This document shows positions 36,342 through 45,227 of a DNA stretch of 64,000 nt, piece by piece; the stretch's first letter is position 1; each line of letters opens with the position of its first letter. This DNA comes from Streptomyces achromogenes. Lineage in GTDB: Bacteria; Actinomycetota; Actinomycetes; Streptomycetales; Streptomycetaceae. The notes below the pieces were generated by a model, which saw only the letters and a list, made by a program, of their open reading frames with translations, was not told the DNA's origin and ran no database searches. The position numbers were made by a program, and so were the translations under genes. The stretch lies in the NCBI RefSeq assembly GCF_030816715.1, contig NZ_JAUSYH010000001.1:1674001-1738000 (forward strand). Reading direction: 5' to 3'.

Positions 36342-36611
36342 ATGACCCCCACCTACTCGGCAGCTCCCGGGCGTCACCGCCAGCTCTTCGCCGCACCGGT
36401 ACATCCGGAGCCCGTGCACGCAGAATCGGTTCCGCTGGCTCCGCCGCCCCCTCAGGACCCGCCCATCTACCGTGACCTGCTGCGGACCTGGGCCGACCGG
36501 GGCCGCACCCTGCCGGGGCGTCATGACCCGGAGTGGGTGCGGCTGGTCGCGCCGCAGGTGCGGCGGGGGCAGTTCAGCGGGCTCGCGAATCCGGTGGGCG
36601 ACGGGCGATGA
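36342..36611 (+). CDS. Small hypothetical Streptomyces protein (89 aa)
   Basis: An 89-aa protein without known domain. The Pro-rich first half (HPEPVHAESVPLAPPPPQDP) is followed by a compact segment PIYRDLLRTWADRGRTLPGR and HDPEWVRLVAPQVRRGQFSG that looks protein-like, not random. No good ribosome binding site precedes the ATG, so the start may be wrong or the mRNA leaderless. It converges on the TetR gene. Confidence 0.55.
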   Translation: MTPTYSAAPGRHRQLFAAPVHPEPVHAESVPLAPPPPQDPPIYRDLLRTWADRGRTLPGRHDPEWVRLVAPQVRRGQFSGLANPVGDGR

Positions 36612-36672
36612 CCCGCCGAACGGCGTCACGGCGATCGGGCAGCCCACTCGCGACTCGACGCGGGCGCGCCTG

Positions 36673-37332
36673 TCAGCCCTCGCGCCGGGCCGGCTTCGGC
36701 GCCGGGAAGGCGGGGTCGAGGTCCTCGATGGCGCGCAGGGCGCCGCCCAGGGTCTTCACCAGCAGCTCGACCATGACCTCACGGGTGAACTCGGGACGGT
36801 CGATCCACTCCAGCGTGGCCCCCTCGACGCTGCACACCCAGGCGAGCAGAGCCATGCGCGGCAGCGGCGGCACGTCACTGCGGCCGTACGCGCCCTCGGC
36901 GATGGTCGCCACGATCGCCGCGCGCACGCCGTCCCGGATGCCGTGGACCTCGGTGTCGAAGCCGACGCCGCCGCTCACGATCGTGCGGTAGGCGGCCTGG
37001 TTGTGCTCGGCATAGCGCAGATAACCGTCGATGGTGCGCTGCACCCGGTCCACCTGGGGCAGTTCGAGACCGCTCGCCGCGAAGGTGACCAGATCCGCGA
37101 CGGAATCCTGGATGATGGCCAGGTAATAGCCGCGCTTGGACTGGAAGTAGTAATAGATCAGCCCCTTGGCGACATGCGCCTGCCGGGCGATGTCGTCCAT
37201 CGAGAGCGCGTCGTAGGACGTGTCGGCGAACAACTTCCGGCCGATGGAGATGAGTTCGGCGCGACGCGCCAGTGAGCGCTCGGTGCCGCGCGCCCGGGGA
37301 CGTACCACTTCGCGCTGTTCACTGATATTCAA
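36673..37332 (-). CDS. TetR-family regulator
   Basis: A 219-aa TetR regulator. The HTH is clear (ALSMDDIARQAHVAKGLIYY followed by YFQSKRGYYLAII), and the C-terminal ligand domain is all-helical. The TTG at 37332 is supported by AGGG 6 nt upstream. Neither neighbour is an obvious target enzyme; the small membrane gene to its right is transcribed in the same direction. Confidence 0.9.
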   Translation of the reverse strand: MNISEQREVVRPRARGTERSLARRAELISIGRKLFADTSYDALSMDDIARQAHVAKGLIYYYFQSKRGYYLAIIQDSVADLVTFAASGLELPQVDRVQRTIDGYLRYAEHNQAAYRTIVSGGVGFDTEVHGIRDGVRAAIVATIAEGAYGRSDVPPLPRMALLAWVCSVEGATLEWIDRPEFTREVMVELLVKTLGGALRAIEDLDPAFPAPKPARREG

Positions 37333-37406
37333 TTTCGACCCTGGTCTCGGGCAGTCGGCGGGACATCCGCGGTATGTCAGGTCAACCGTGTGTCAGATCA
37401 CACCCG

Positions 37407-37547
37407 TCAGAGCAGTCCGAGCTGGGTGACCAGCATCGCGAAAACCGCGACGAGGACCCAGCCCAGGGCGTGCTCCAGGATCTTCGGGCCGTCGGTTTCG
37501 GGGCCGCCGGTACGGGTGCGGGTGACAGTGGCTGTCTGAGCGGTCAT
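37407..37547 (-). CDS. SCO1431-family small membrane protein
   Basis: A 46-aa protein below normal gene-calling size. The N-terminus is Thr-rich and hydrophilic (MTAQTATVTRTRTGGPETDG) and the C-terminus is one membrane helix (ALGWVLVAVFAMLVTQLGLL). It matches my memory of the short 'SCO1431 family membrane protein' found throughout Streptomyces at this locus. GCGAGAC lies upstream of the ATG. Function unknown; it is located between the TetR and C39-like protease genes on the same strand. Confidence 0.82.
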   Translation of the reverse strand: MTAQTATVTRTRTGGPETDGPKILEHALGWVLVAVFAMLVTQLGLL

Positions 37548-37638
37548 GGTGTCTCGCTGAAGTCGGACGTACTGGTGGATCCCCCCACCGATCCGTCCAC
37601 CCTGCCACCCGCCGGGCCTTTTGTGGCAGAGATCTTGC

Positions 37639-39024
37639 TCACATCCGGATTCCCACCGCCGTCAGGGCCTGGCACTGGCGGGCGCTCGGACGCGCCGGGA
37701 AGTAGAGGTAGCAGACGCCGCCTGTGCCGGAGACCGCCTTTCCCGTCGCGTCGCGTCGCCTGGTCCTGAGCCAGATGTTCTCGAACTCCCGCCGGGGGTA
37801 CACCCGCCGCACCGCCGCGTCGTCCGCCGAGAACGGGTCGTTGGCGATCACGTCGCCCTCGGCGGTGAAGCCGATCACGGTCATCAGGTGCCCGGAGGTC
37901 CCGTACCCCGCTCCGGTGAGCTCCTCCTTGAGGAAGGACTGCGACGTCATGGCCGGGATCCCCGCGCCGATCAGCGTCTCGAGGTCGGTGAGGGAGCCGA
38001 GCCGGGTGACCACGCCCTGCAGGTCCTCGAAGGTGGCCGCATAGGCCGCGTTGAACGGCCAGTTGCCACAGCCGGCGTACTCGTGGTCGTAGGTGTGCCG
38101 GGCCGCGTGGCACACCTGCGGGTCTGCGTAGGAGGGGTCGACCCACGCGAGCTGCTCGTCGGTGAGCCGACCGCCCCAGTACTCGACGATCATCTGCGAG
38201 GAGGTGGGGCTGCACCAGGCCTCGCCGCCGCTGTCGTACTCGGGGTACTGGCCCTGGTGGATCTCCTGCGAGTAGCGGGGCACGCGCAGTTCCCGCGCGA
38301 GGCCGGGCACGGAGGCCGGCACGGTGAAACGGTCCGGCACGTCGGAACCCATCGCCCCCAGCCGCCACACGGTCGGCGTGACCTTCGTGCCGGGACGGCG
38401 GTACAGGGTGAGGCGGAGGCGGTACGCGTCGACACGCAGCCCGCTCGCGGCATCGTCGATCGCGAGCGTGTCGGTCCACACGGTGCTTCTGCCGTCGGTC
38501 TGGCCGTCGACCGAGGCCCGCTTGATGTCCTGGTCCCCGGAGGCCCAGCGGCCCATCACGTACCAGGGGCTGTCCGTGCCGTCGGAGTACGTGCCCTTGA
38601 TCTCGACCTGGAGCCAGCTGCCGGCCGGGGTGCTCGCGTTCCAGGAGGGGATCACCTCCGTGGCGGGGGCGGCGAGCCGGTGGAGGGGCGACGTCCAGGT
38701 CGCGTACTCCCACGACGCGGTGGTGCCGCTGTGCCGGTCGGTGTGTTCGACGACGCCGAGCGGGGCGGCGATGGCGACGCCCGGGCGGATCCCCGCCAGG
38801 ACACGGGCGCCATCGGCGACGCCGGAGCGCCAGTCGGCGTAGGTCGTCCAGCCGCGGTAGTCGACGGTTCGGGCCGGCGCCGCTTCGGCGTCCGTGGCCT
38901 CGGCCGCCCCGCCGGCAGCGGCCGACGCGGAGGGGGACGGCGCCGCGGCCACCGCGGCGGCGACCGCGGCGGCGAGGACCGTCCTGCGGGACGGCTGTTC
39001 GACTCTGCTCAAGGGTCTGCTCAT
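37639..39024 (-). CDS. Exported C39-like cysteine peptidase
   Basis: A 461-aa protein. The N-terminus carries a twin-arginine-type export signal (SRRTVLAAAVAAAVAA, ending near ASA). The middle is a beta-rich region (WEYATWTSPLHRL ... WYVMGRWASGDQDIK). The C-terminal half is a peptidase C39-like domain with the putative nucleophile Cys in EAWCSPTSSQM, His in SGHLMTVIGF and Asn/Asp in IANDPF. It would therefore be a secreted cell-surface hydrolase; the substrate is unknown. The start at 39024 is placed before the twin arginine. C39-like domains of this type differ from the bacteriocin-processing C39 of ABC exporters. Confidence 0.88.
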   Translation of the reverse strand: MSRPLSRVEQPSRRTVLAAAVAAAVAAAPSPSASAAAGGAAEATDAEAAPARTVDYRGWTTYADWRSGVADGARVLAGIRPGVAIAAPLGVVEHTDRHSGTTASWEYATWTSPLHRLAAPATEVIPSWNASTPAGSWLQVEIKGTYSDGTDSPWYVMGRWASGDQDIKRASVDGQTDGRSTVWTDTLAIDDAASGLRVDAYRLRLTLYRRPGTKVTPTVWRLGAMGSDVPDRFTVPASVPGLARELRVPRYSQEIHQGQYPEYDSGGEAWCSPTSSQMIVEYWGGRLTDEQLAWVDPSYADPQVCHAARHTYDHEYAGCGNWPFNAAYAATFEDLQGVVTRLGSLTDLETLIGAGIPAMTSQSFLKEELTGAGYGTSGHLMTVIGFTAEGDVIANDPFSADDAAVRRVYPRREFENIWLRTRRRDATGKAVSGTGGVCYLYFPARPSARQCQALTAVGIRM

Positions 39025-39204
39025 GGGGGGAGGCTCCCGAGGGTCCGTGCGGTCCGTACGACTCCGTACAGGCCGGTGTCGCTCTGCGGCTGTTCGGCCA
39101 CTATGGGGCGAGCCGCACCTGGCTTCCAGCAGGTGGGCCCGTGCCGCGCCCACCACCATCGGTCTGGCCCACCGCCGGCGGCCGCGCCCCGTAGACTCAC
39201 CCGC

Positions 39205-39284
39205 CGTACCGAAGCACCGCCACCACAAAGCACCTCCACAACGAAGCACCGCCACAACGAAGCATCTCCGTACCGAAGCACCGC
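39205..39284. repeat. Tandem repeat, 5 units of exactly 16 bp
   Basis: Five consecutive 16-nt units start at 39205, 39221, 39237, 39253 and 39269. Units 1 and 5 are identical (CGTACCGAAGCACCGC) and the others differ at a few positions, always keeping an AAGCA core. It lies in the divergent gap between the C39-like gene and the uridine-kinase-like gene. It is unusually A-rich for this chromosome. Five regularly phased copies suggest a slippage-prone minisatellite or an array of protein sites. Confidence 0.9.
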
Positions 39285-39380
39285 CCGCCGCCCCACGCCC
39301 CGTCGGCCTCGCGCACCCCAGGATCCGTCATCCGCCAGCTCGCCTCCCGGCTACGCCGTCTGTCACCGTCCTGCGGGCCG

Positions 39381-39950
39381 GTGCGTCTGATCGGCGTCGA
39401 CGGGCACGCCGGCTCGGGGAAGTCCACCTTCGCGGGACGGCTGGCGCAGGCACTGGACGGCGCCCCGGTGCTGCACCTCGACGACATCGCGTCCCACGAC
39501 GAGCTGTTCTCGTGGACCGGCCGTCTGCTCTCCCAGGTGATCGAGCCCTTCGGCCGCGGCGACAGCGCGCACTACACGCCCTACGACTGGCGTGCCCACC
39601 GCTTCGGCGCGCCCCGCACCCTGCCCGCCGCCCCCGTCGTGCTGGTCGAGGGGGTCGGCGCGGGCCGCCGTGCCCTGCGGCCGTTCCTGGCGTGCCTGCT
39701 GTGGATGGAGGTACCCCCCGAGGAGTCCTGGACGCGCGGCCGGGCGCGCGACGGAGCGGAACAGCGCGCGTTCTGGGACGGGTGGGTTCCGGCCGAAGTC
39801 CGTCACTTCGCCGAGGACCCGTCGCGGCCGCACGCCGCCTTGCTGGTACGGCAGTTGGAGCAGAGGTACGAGGTGCTGCCGGGGCCTGCGAAGGGTTCCG
39901 GTCCGAACCGCGATGTCACCCACCGTGAGGAACCACCCGCGATGTGGTGA
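39381..39950 (+). CDS. Uridine-kinase-like P-loop protein
   Basis: A 189-aa P-loop kinase of the uridine kinase/AAA_18 type. Walker A (GHAGSGKST) lies at the N-terminus, followed by the substrate loop LHLDDIASHDELF, YTPYDWRAH and a lid-like GRARDGAEQRAFWDGW. The GTG at 39381 is the only start available in the frame, but the codons before it read LSPSCGP in frame and resemble the N-terminal extension of homologues. The native start may therefore lie further upstream with an unusual codon or have been lost. It probably phosphorylates a nucleoside or small alcohol. Confidence 0.85.
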   Translation: MRLIGVDGHAGSGKSTFAGRLAQALDGAPVLHLDDIASHDELFSWTGRLLSQVIEPFGRGDSAHYTPYDWRAHRFGAPRTLPAAPVVLVEGVGAGRRALRPFLACLLWMEVPPEESWTRGRARDGAEQRAFWDGWVPAEVRHFAEDPSRPHAALLVRQLEQRYEVLPGPAKGSGPNRDVTHREEPPAMW

Positions 39951-40389
39951 ACTCGTGAAGGCCCTTGCGTCCGAACTTCGCCAAGTGCTTCAACTCTGCT
40001 TGACCGGCGGCCCGTACAGGACTTACGTTCTGAATGCGCGGCGATCGTGGCCGCCCTCGGACGCGAAGCCCCCGGTTGTTCCCCCGTGATCGGGGGCTTC
40101 GTTCTGCCCGGACGCCGTTCCCGGCGACTTTTCCGGGCCTGAACCGACCTGATCCGCTCACCCAGGGTCACCACGCGGTATGCGCCCCGTCTGCTCCCAC
40201 CTCGTCGAACGACCTGTGCGGCGCCCTACGGCGGGCCCCTCTCCCGCAGGTACGATGCCCTCGGTGCGACCGGGACGGCTGCTGCGCGCACCTGGCAACT
40301 CCGGTCCGCGGCACAGCGGTTCGACCAAGGCAGCCGACGGGTGACGGCCCGGCGGCACACCGACGGGGGCACGGTCTGTGGGGGACGCG
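39951..40389. other. Gap with terminator and promoter of the AAA ATPase gene
   Basis: The region holds a strong terminator hairpin (listed separately) for the uridine-kinase-like gene and about 290 nt of leader before the AAA ATPase gene. The segment 39950-40060 is comparatively AT-rich but neither a tRNA fold nor a coding frame is convincing there. Confidence 0.5.
40064..40101 (+). terminator. Hairpin terminator with short T-rich tail
   Basis: Perfect 11-bp arms, CGAAGCCCCCG (40064-40074) and CGGGGGCTTCG (40091-40101), are separated by a 16-nt loop and followed by TTCT. It is 114 nt after the uridine-kinase-like gene. Confidence 0.88.
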
Positions 40390-42258
40390 ATGGACTTCGG
40401 AACGCAGGGCCCCGAGGCTCCCGCCGACCTCGCCTGGCTTCGAGGCGTGGACGCCTACACCATGGGCGCCTATCCGCAGGCGGAGGAGGAGTTCCGCACC
40501 GCGGTGCGGATCGATCCCGGGATGGCCGACGGCTGGCTCGGACTGCACGCGCTGCGCGTCGACACGACGACCGCGCTGCTGCGGATGTTCCGCCACCGCG
40601 AACGGTTCGGGGAGCAGCGCTCACGGCACCGCCGTACCCTCAACTCCTGGTACTGGCTGGGCTGGTGGGTGCAGCCGGTCCTGGAGAGCCCCCGTGACCT
40701 GCTGCTCGCCCACGCCTCGCACTGGCTCGACGGCCGCCATGTGCCCGAACTGGACCGGGCGCTCGCCGGGCTCCCGCCCGTCGACACCGACCACCAGGTC
40801 CGCTTCCTGCACGCCTGTCGCGCGTACCTGGTGAAGGACTGGGAGCAGCTCGTCCGGTACACCGACTCGCTCCTCGACGACCCGCTGCTGTGCATCGAGG
40901 CCGGCCTGTTCGGCGGGATGGCCCGGGTGCGGCTGGAGATGTACGGCCAGGCCGAGCCGCTGCTCTCGGCGGCTCTGATGCGCTGCCGCAGCGAGCAGCC
41001 GCAGCGAAAGGAGCTGCGGTACTGGCTGGCCCGGGCGCACGAGGGCACCGGCCGTTCGGCGGCCGCGCTCCCCCTGTACCGGGCGGTGCACCGAGTGGAC
41101 GCCGCCTTCATGGACACCTCGGCGCGGCTCGCCGCCATCGCGGAGGGCGACGGATACGACGACACGGCGGATCTGGCGGCGATCACGCTCAGCGGGCTGG
41201 GGCAGGACACGGCGGACGGGCCGGACGGCTTCGACCCGCTGTTCGGCACGGAGGGCCGAGATCTGCGGATCGAGCCCTCGGACCTGCCGCCCGTCGTGCC
41301 CCTGCCCTCGGTGACCGACCCGGCGGTGCGCGAGAAACACGCCGTCCGTTCCTCGTCACCGCTGCCGGCCGGTCCCACCGATCCCGCGTTACTCGAGGAG
41401 GCGCTCGCCGAGCTGGAGCGCATGGTGGGGCTGGAACCGGTGAAACGCCAGGTCAAGGCGCTCTCGGCGCAGCTCAACATGGCGCGGCTGCGAACCGGGC
41501 AGGGCCTTCCGGTCCAGCCTCCGAAGCGGCACTTCGTGTTCTCCGGCCCCTCCGGCACCGGCAAGACGACGGTGGCCCGCATCCTCGGCCGCGTCTTCTA
41601 CGCCCTCGGCCTGCTGGGCGGCGACCATCTGGTGGAGGCCCAGCGGGCCGACCTGGTCGGTGAGTACCTCGGCCAGACGGCCGTGAAGGCCAACGAGCTG
41701 ATCGACTCCGCTCTCGGCGGCGTGCTCTTCGTCGACGAGGCGTACTCGCTCTCGAACTCCGGCTACGGCAAGGGCGACGCGTACGGCGACGAGGCGTTGC
41801 AGGTGCTGCTGAAGCGAGCCGAGGACAACCGGGACCACCTGGTGGTGATACTGGCCGGCTATCCCGAGGGCATGGACCGCCTTCTGGCGGCCAATCCCGG
41901 GCTGTCCTCGCGTTTCACGACCCGCGTCGACTTCCCCTCCTACCGTCCCCTCGAACTCACCTCCATCGGAGAGGTGCTGGCCGCGGAGAACGGCGACGCG
42001 TGGGACGAGGAGGCGTTGGACGAGCTGCGCTCGATCGCCGGGCACGTGGTCGACCAGGGCTGGATCGACGAGCTCGGCAACGGCCGTTTTCTGCGCACCC
42101 TGTACGAGAAGAGCTGCGCCTACCGGGACCTGCGTCTGTCGGTCTGTCCGGGCGCGCTGACCCGGCACGACCTGGCGACGCTGCGGCTGCCCGACCTGAT
42201 GCAGGCGTACGGAGAGGTGCTGTCGGGGCGGGGGCCGCAGGACCCGTCGGCGACCTGA
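40390..42258 (+). CDS. TPR/AAA+ ATPase of the CbbX/EccA type, with a TTA codon
   Basis: A 622-aa protein. The N-terminal ~300 residues are TPR-like helical repeats (ADLAWLRGVDAYTMGAYPQA and others). The C-terminal 280 residues are an AAA+ domain of the CbxX/CfqX family: Walker A GPSGTGKTT, Walker B GVLFVDEAYSL, sensor region AGYPEGMDRLLAANPGLSSR. This is the layout of EccA, the cytoplasmic ATPase of type VII secretion, though no esx or ecc genes are nearby. Leu334 is encoded by TTA (41389-41391), so translation should need the developmental bldA tRNA. The ATG at 40390 is preferred; GTG 12 nt earlier is possible. Confidence 0.9.
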   Translation: MDFGTQGPEAPADLAWLRGVDAYTMGAYPQAEEEFRTAVRIDPGMADGWLGLHALRVDTTTALLRMFRHRERFGEQRSRHRRTLNSWYWLGWWVQPVLESPRDLLLAHASHWLDGRHVPELDRALAGLPPVDTDHQVRFLHACRAYLVKDWEQLVRYTDSLLDDPLLCIEAGLFGGMARVRLEMYGQAEPLLSAALMRCRSEQPQRKELRYWLARAHEGTGRSAAALPLYRAVHRVDAAFMDTSARLAAIAEGDGYDDTADLAAITLSGLGQDTADGPDGFDPLFGTEGRDLRIEPSDLPPVVPLPSVTDPAVREKHAVRSSSPLPAGPTDPALLEEALAELERMVGLEPVKRQVKALSAQLNMARLRTGQGLPVQPPKRHFVFSGPSGTGKTTVARILGRVFYALGLLGGDHLVEAQRADLVGEYLGQTAVKANELIDSALGGVLFVDEAYSLSNSGYGKGDAYGDEALQVLLKRAEDNRDHLVVILAGYPEGMDRLLAANPGLSSRFTTRVDFPSYRPLELTSIGEVLAAENGDAWDEEALDELRSIAGHVVDQGWIDELGNGRFLRTLYEKSCAYRDLRLSVCPGALTRHDLATLRLPDLMQAYGEVLSGRGPQDPSAT

Positions 42259-42622
42259 CGCATCCCGCCGGCGCACCCGCTCCGGCCTCCGGGCCCGCAC
42301 CGGTGCGGATCGCCGCGCCGAGGCCGAACGCCGGGGGCACGCGCACTCTCCCGGCCCGGTACGGCTCGCCTGGCCCGAGGCCGCTCGCCGAGAGGGTGTT
42401 CGCTCCCCGGTCGGCAGGATCGCCGGCCGCGCGGGCCCGCCGGGCCGGACGGCCACCGGCTGCCCGGACGACTGCCGGCACGGCTTGCTCCCGCCCGGCG
42501 CCGGGGCCCTTCGGCCGTCGCCCAGAAGAATCACCGGGCCGGGACGACACGCCGGACCGGGACGGCCCGCCCGGGGGGGCGCCGTGTGCCGGACCGTGCC
42601 CGGCCGGGACGCCGGGTGCCGG
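42259..42622. other. Convergent gap without recognised gene
   Basis: This 364-nt stretch lies between the converging AAA ATPase and CorC-like genes. It is extremely GC-rich with many short GC inverted repeats (for example around 42535-42610), any of which could terminate. No frame is protein-like. Confidence 0.4.
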
Positions 42623-43708
42623 TCAGCTCGCCAGCGCCTCCTCCGGCTCGTCGCTCGCCCTCGGCTCCGTCAGCCGCACCTCGGGAACCTCGCGGTGCGC
42701 GGGGTCGGTGACCTCGCCCACCAGCAGTTCCAGCACGTCCTCCAGGGCGACCAGGCCGAGGACCTTGCCGGAGGCGTCGGCGACCTGCGCCAGATGGGTC
42801 GCCGCCCGGCGCATCACGGTCAGCGCGTCGTCCAGCGGCAGTTCGGAGCGGAGGGTCGTCATGGGACGCCACAGCTGCTGCGGCACCGCCCGCTCGGAGT
42901 CCTCCTGGTCGAGGACGTCCTTCACATGCAGGTAGCCCATGAAGGCGCCGGTCTCCGCGGCCACGGGGAAGCGGGAGTAGCCGGTGCGGGCGGTCAGCTC
43001 GACGATCTCGCCCGGGGTGACCGCCGGACTGACCGTGACCAGGGACTCGCGCCGGAGCAGGACGTCGGTGACGGGACGGGAGCCGAGCTCGAGGGCGTCC
43101 TCCAGGCGCTCCTGCTCCTCCGGGCCGAGCAGACCGGCCTGGCCGGAGTCCTCCAGCAGACGGTTCAGCTGCTCGCTGGTGACCACGGCCTCCACCTCGT
43201 CCCTCGGCTCGACGTGGAAGAGCCGCAGGATGCCGCGGGCGCAGGCGCCGAGCGCGACCGTGATCGGCCGGCACAGCCGGGCGAAGGCGACCAGGCCCGG
43301 GCTGAGCCACAGGGCGGTCTTCTCCGGTGCCGCCATGGCGAGGTTCTTCGGAACCATCTCGCCGATCACCAGATGGAAGAAGACCACGGCCGCGAGGGCT
43401 ATGACATAGCCCAGCGGATGGATCACCCCCTGCGGGAGGTGGACCCACTCGAACAGCGGCTCCAGCAGCTCGGCGACGGTCGGCTCGGCGACCGCGCCCA
43501 GGGTGAGGGAGCAGACGGTGATGCCGAACTGGGCCGCCGCCATCATCTGCGGCAGCCGCTCCAGCCCGTAGAGGACCTGGCGGGCCCGGGCGGTGCCGAG
43601 CGGCTCGACCTGGCTGCGGCGGACGGAGACGAGCGCGAACTCGGCGCCGACGAAGAAGCCGTTGGCGAGCACGAGCAGCGCGGCGAAGACGAGTTGCAGG
43701 GCGCTCAT
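42623..43708 (-). CDS. CorC/HlyC-type membrane protein with CBS pair (short form)
   Basis: A 361-aa protein: N-terminal DUF21/CNNM domain with about four membrane segments (LQLVFAALLVLANGFFVGAE, IHPLGYVIALAAVVFFHLVIGEMVPK) followed by a CBS pair (TDVLLRRESLVTVSPAV, then MTTLRSELPLDDALTVM). The GEMVPKNLA motif is conserved. It lacks the C-terminal CorC_HlyC domain present in its upstream partner. This family mediates magnesium/cobalt efflux or sensing. The start overlaps the stop of the long paralogue, so the two are translated together and may heterodimerise. Confidence 0.92.
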   Translation of the reverse strand: MSALQLVFAALLVLANGFFVGAEFALVSVRRSQVEPLGTARARQVLYGLERLPQMMAAAQFGITVCSLTLGAVAEPTVAELLEPLFEWVHLPQGVIHPLGYVIALAAVVFFHLVIGEMVPKNLAMAAPEKTALWLSPGLVAFARLCRPITVALGACARGILRLFHVEPRDEVEAVVTSEQLNRLLEDSGQAGLLGPEEQERLEDALELGSRPVTDVLLRRESLVTVSPAVTPGEIVELTARTGYSRFPVAAETGAFMGYLHVKDVLDQEDSERAVPQQLWRPMTTLRSELPLDDALTVMRRAATHLAQVADASGKVLGLVALEDVLELLVGEVTDPAHREVPEVRLTEPRASDEPEEALAS

Positions 43709-45021
43709 CGGGCCACCTCGCCGGTGCGCACCAGCCGGACCCGTTCGGCCCGGTAGTGGCCGACCCGGCGCACCGAGAGCCGCCAGCCGGGCAGCTCCGT
43801 CCGGTCGCCGACGGCGGGGATACGGCCGAGCAGGTCGGCGACGAGGCCGGCGACCGTCTCGTACGGTCCCTCGGGGACCTCGAGGCCTATCCGCTGGAGG
43901 GTGTCGACGCGGCAGCTGCCGTCCACGTCCCAGGCGGGCCTGCCCTCCTCGGGCGGGGCGGCGGCGAGTTCGGGGGAATCCTGGCCGTCGTGCTCGTCGC
44001 GGACCTCGCCGACGATCTCCTCGACGATGTCCTCCAGGGTGACCACGCCGGCCGTGCCGCCGTACTCGTCGACGACTACGGCGATCGGCTGCTCGCTGCG
44101 CAGCCGGGCCAGCAGGGGCTGGACCGGCAGCGTCTCCGGGACCAGCAGGGCCGGGCGGGCGATGCGGACGACCGGAGTGCGCAGCCGGTCGTGGACGGGG
44201 ACCGCCAGAGCGTCCTTCAGATGGACCATGCCGACGATTTCGTCGATCTTCTCGCGGTAGACCGGGAACCGGGACAGGCCGGTGGCCCGGGTCAGGTTCA
44301 CCACGTCCTCGGCGGTGGCCGTGGACTGCAGGACACTGACCTTCACGCGCGGGGTCATGACGTGCTGCGCGGTCAGTTCCGCCAGCGAGAGGGTCCGCAC
44401 GAAGAGGTCGGCCGTGTCCTGTTCGAGGGCGCCGGCCTGGGCGGAGTGGCGGGCCAGGGAGACGAGCTCGCCGGGGGTCCGCGCGGAGGCCAGCTCGTCG
44501 GCGGGCTCGACGCCCAGGGCCCGGACCAGGCGGTTGGCGACGGTGTTGAGGGCGGCGATCACCGGCCGGAAGAGGCGGGCGAAGACGTGCTGCGGGCCCG
44601 CGACGAAACGCGCGACCTGCAACGGCTTGGACACCGCCCAGTTCTTGGGCACGAGTTCGCCGATCACCATCTGCACGGCGGACGCCAGCAGCATGCCGAC
44701 GACGACGGCGACCCCGGAGACGGCGCCCTCGGGGACGCCGATCGCCGTGAACGGGCCGCTGAGCAGTTCCGCGAGCGCCGGTTCGGCGAGCATGCCGACG
44801 ACGAGGGAGGTGATGGTGATGCCCAGCTGGGTGCCGGAGAGCTGGAAGGACAGTTCCTTCAGCGACTCGACGACCGTGTGGGCTCGCCTGTCGCCCTCGG
44901 CGGCGGCCCGCTCCGCGTCCGGACGCTCGACCGTGACAAGGCCGAACTCGGCGGCGACGAAGAAGCCGTTGGCGAGGATGAGCAGGAACGCGGCTGCCAG
45001 GAGCAGCAGGGGGGTGGTCAT
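43705..45021 (-). CDS. CorC/HlyC-type membrane protein with CBS pair and C-terminal transporter-associated domain
   Basis: A 438-aa protein. DUF21 domain with several membrane segments (LLLLAAAFLLILANGFFVAA, VSGVAVVVGMLLASAVQMVI) and the GELVPKNWA motif; a CBS pair containing HVMTPRVKVSVLQSTAT; then an acidic linker and a C-terminal CorC_HlyC domain (VDGSCRVDTLQRIGLEVPEG, then 'GLVADLLGRIPAVGD'). Belongs to the CNNM/CorC family of Mg2+ efflux and resistance proteins. It is the first gene of a two-gene operon with the short paralogue. Confidence 0.93.
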   Translation of the reverse strand: MTTPLLLLAAAFLLILANGFFVAAEFGLVTVERPDAERAAAEGDRRAHTVVESLKELSFQLSGTQLGITITSLVVGMLAEPALAELLSGPFTAIGVPEGAVSGVAVVVGMLLASAVQMVIGELVPKNWAVSKPLQVARFVAGPQHVFARLFRPVIAALNTVANRLVRALGVEPADELASARTPGELVSLARHSAQAGALEQDTADLFVRTLSLAELTAQHVMTPRVKVSVLQSTATAEDVVNLTRATGLSRFPVYREKIDEIVGMVHLKDALAVPVHDRLRTPVVRIARPALLVPETLPVQPLLARLRSEQPIAVVVDEYGGTAGVVTLEDIVEEIVGEVRDEHDGQDSPELAAAPPEEGRPAWDVDGSCRVDTLQRIGLEVPEGPYETVAGLVADLLGRIPAVGDRTELPGWRLSVRRVGHYRAERVRLVRTGEVAR

Positions 45022-45153
45022 GATGCCGCCGCCTCCGAACCAGGTCGGGTGGGGGCGGCGCAGGTACTACAGGACGAACCGTCCATCGCCGGAGGGAGTC
45101 ACTCCTCGGGTAGCAGGAACCCCCGGTGAGCCCGGCAGGGCACAGCAGGGGCG

Positions 45154-45173
45154 GGGGCGCAAGGGTGCGCCTC
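45154..45173 (-). terminator. Possible terminator after the PH-domain gene
   Basis: The arms GGCGCA (45156-45161) and TGCGCC (45166-45171) surround an AGGG loop, with further partial pairing on both sides. It is located 57 nt downstream of the PH-domain gene on its strand, at the end of the riboflavin/histidine operon. Confidence 0.4.
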
Positions 45174-45227
45174 CGTCACCAGATTAATCAAGACAGCGGG
45201 TTCTGCGGCAGGGCAGCGGGCCCCGAG

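Noticed and set aside
39205..39284. CRISPR array
   Set aside because: The units are 16 bp and contiguous; there are no spacers and no cas genes.
39950..40060. tRNA or small RNA gene before the AAA ATPase
   Set aside because: The stretch is AT-richer but does not fold as a cloverleaf and has no T-loop consensus; only the terminator hairpin at 40064-40101 is supported.
40390..42258. Type VII secretion locus
   Set aside because: Only the EccA-like ATPase is present; no WXG100, EccB, EccC, EccD or mycosin genes are in the neighbourhood.
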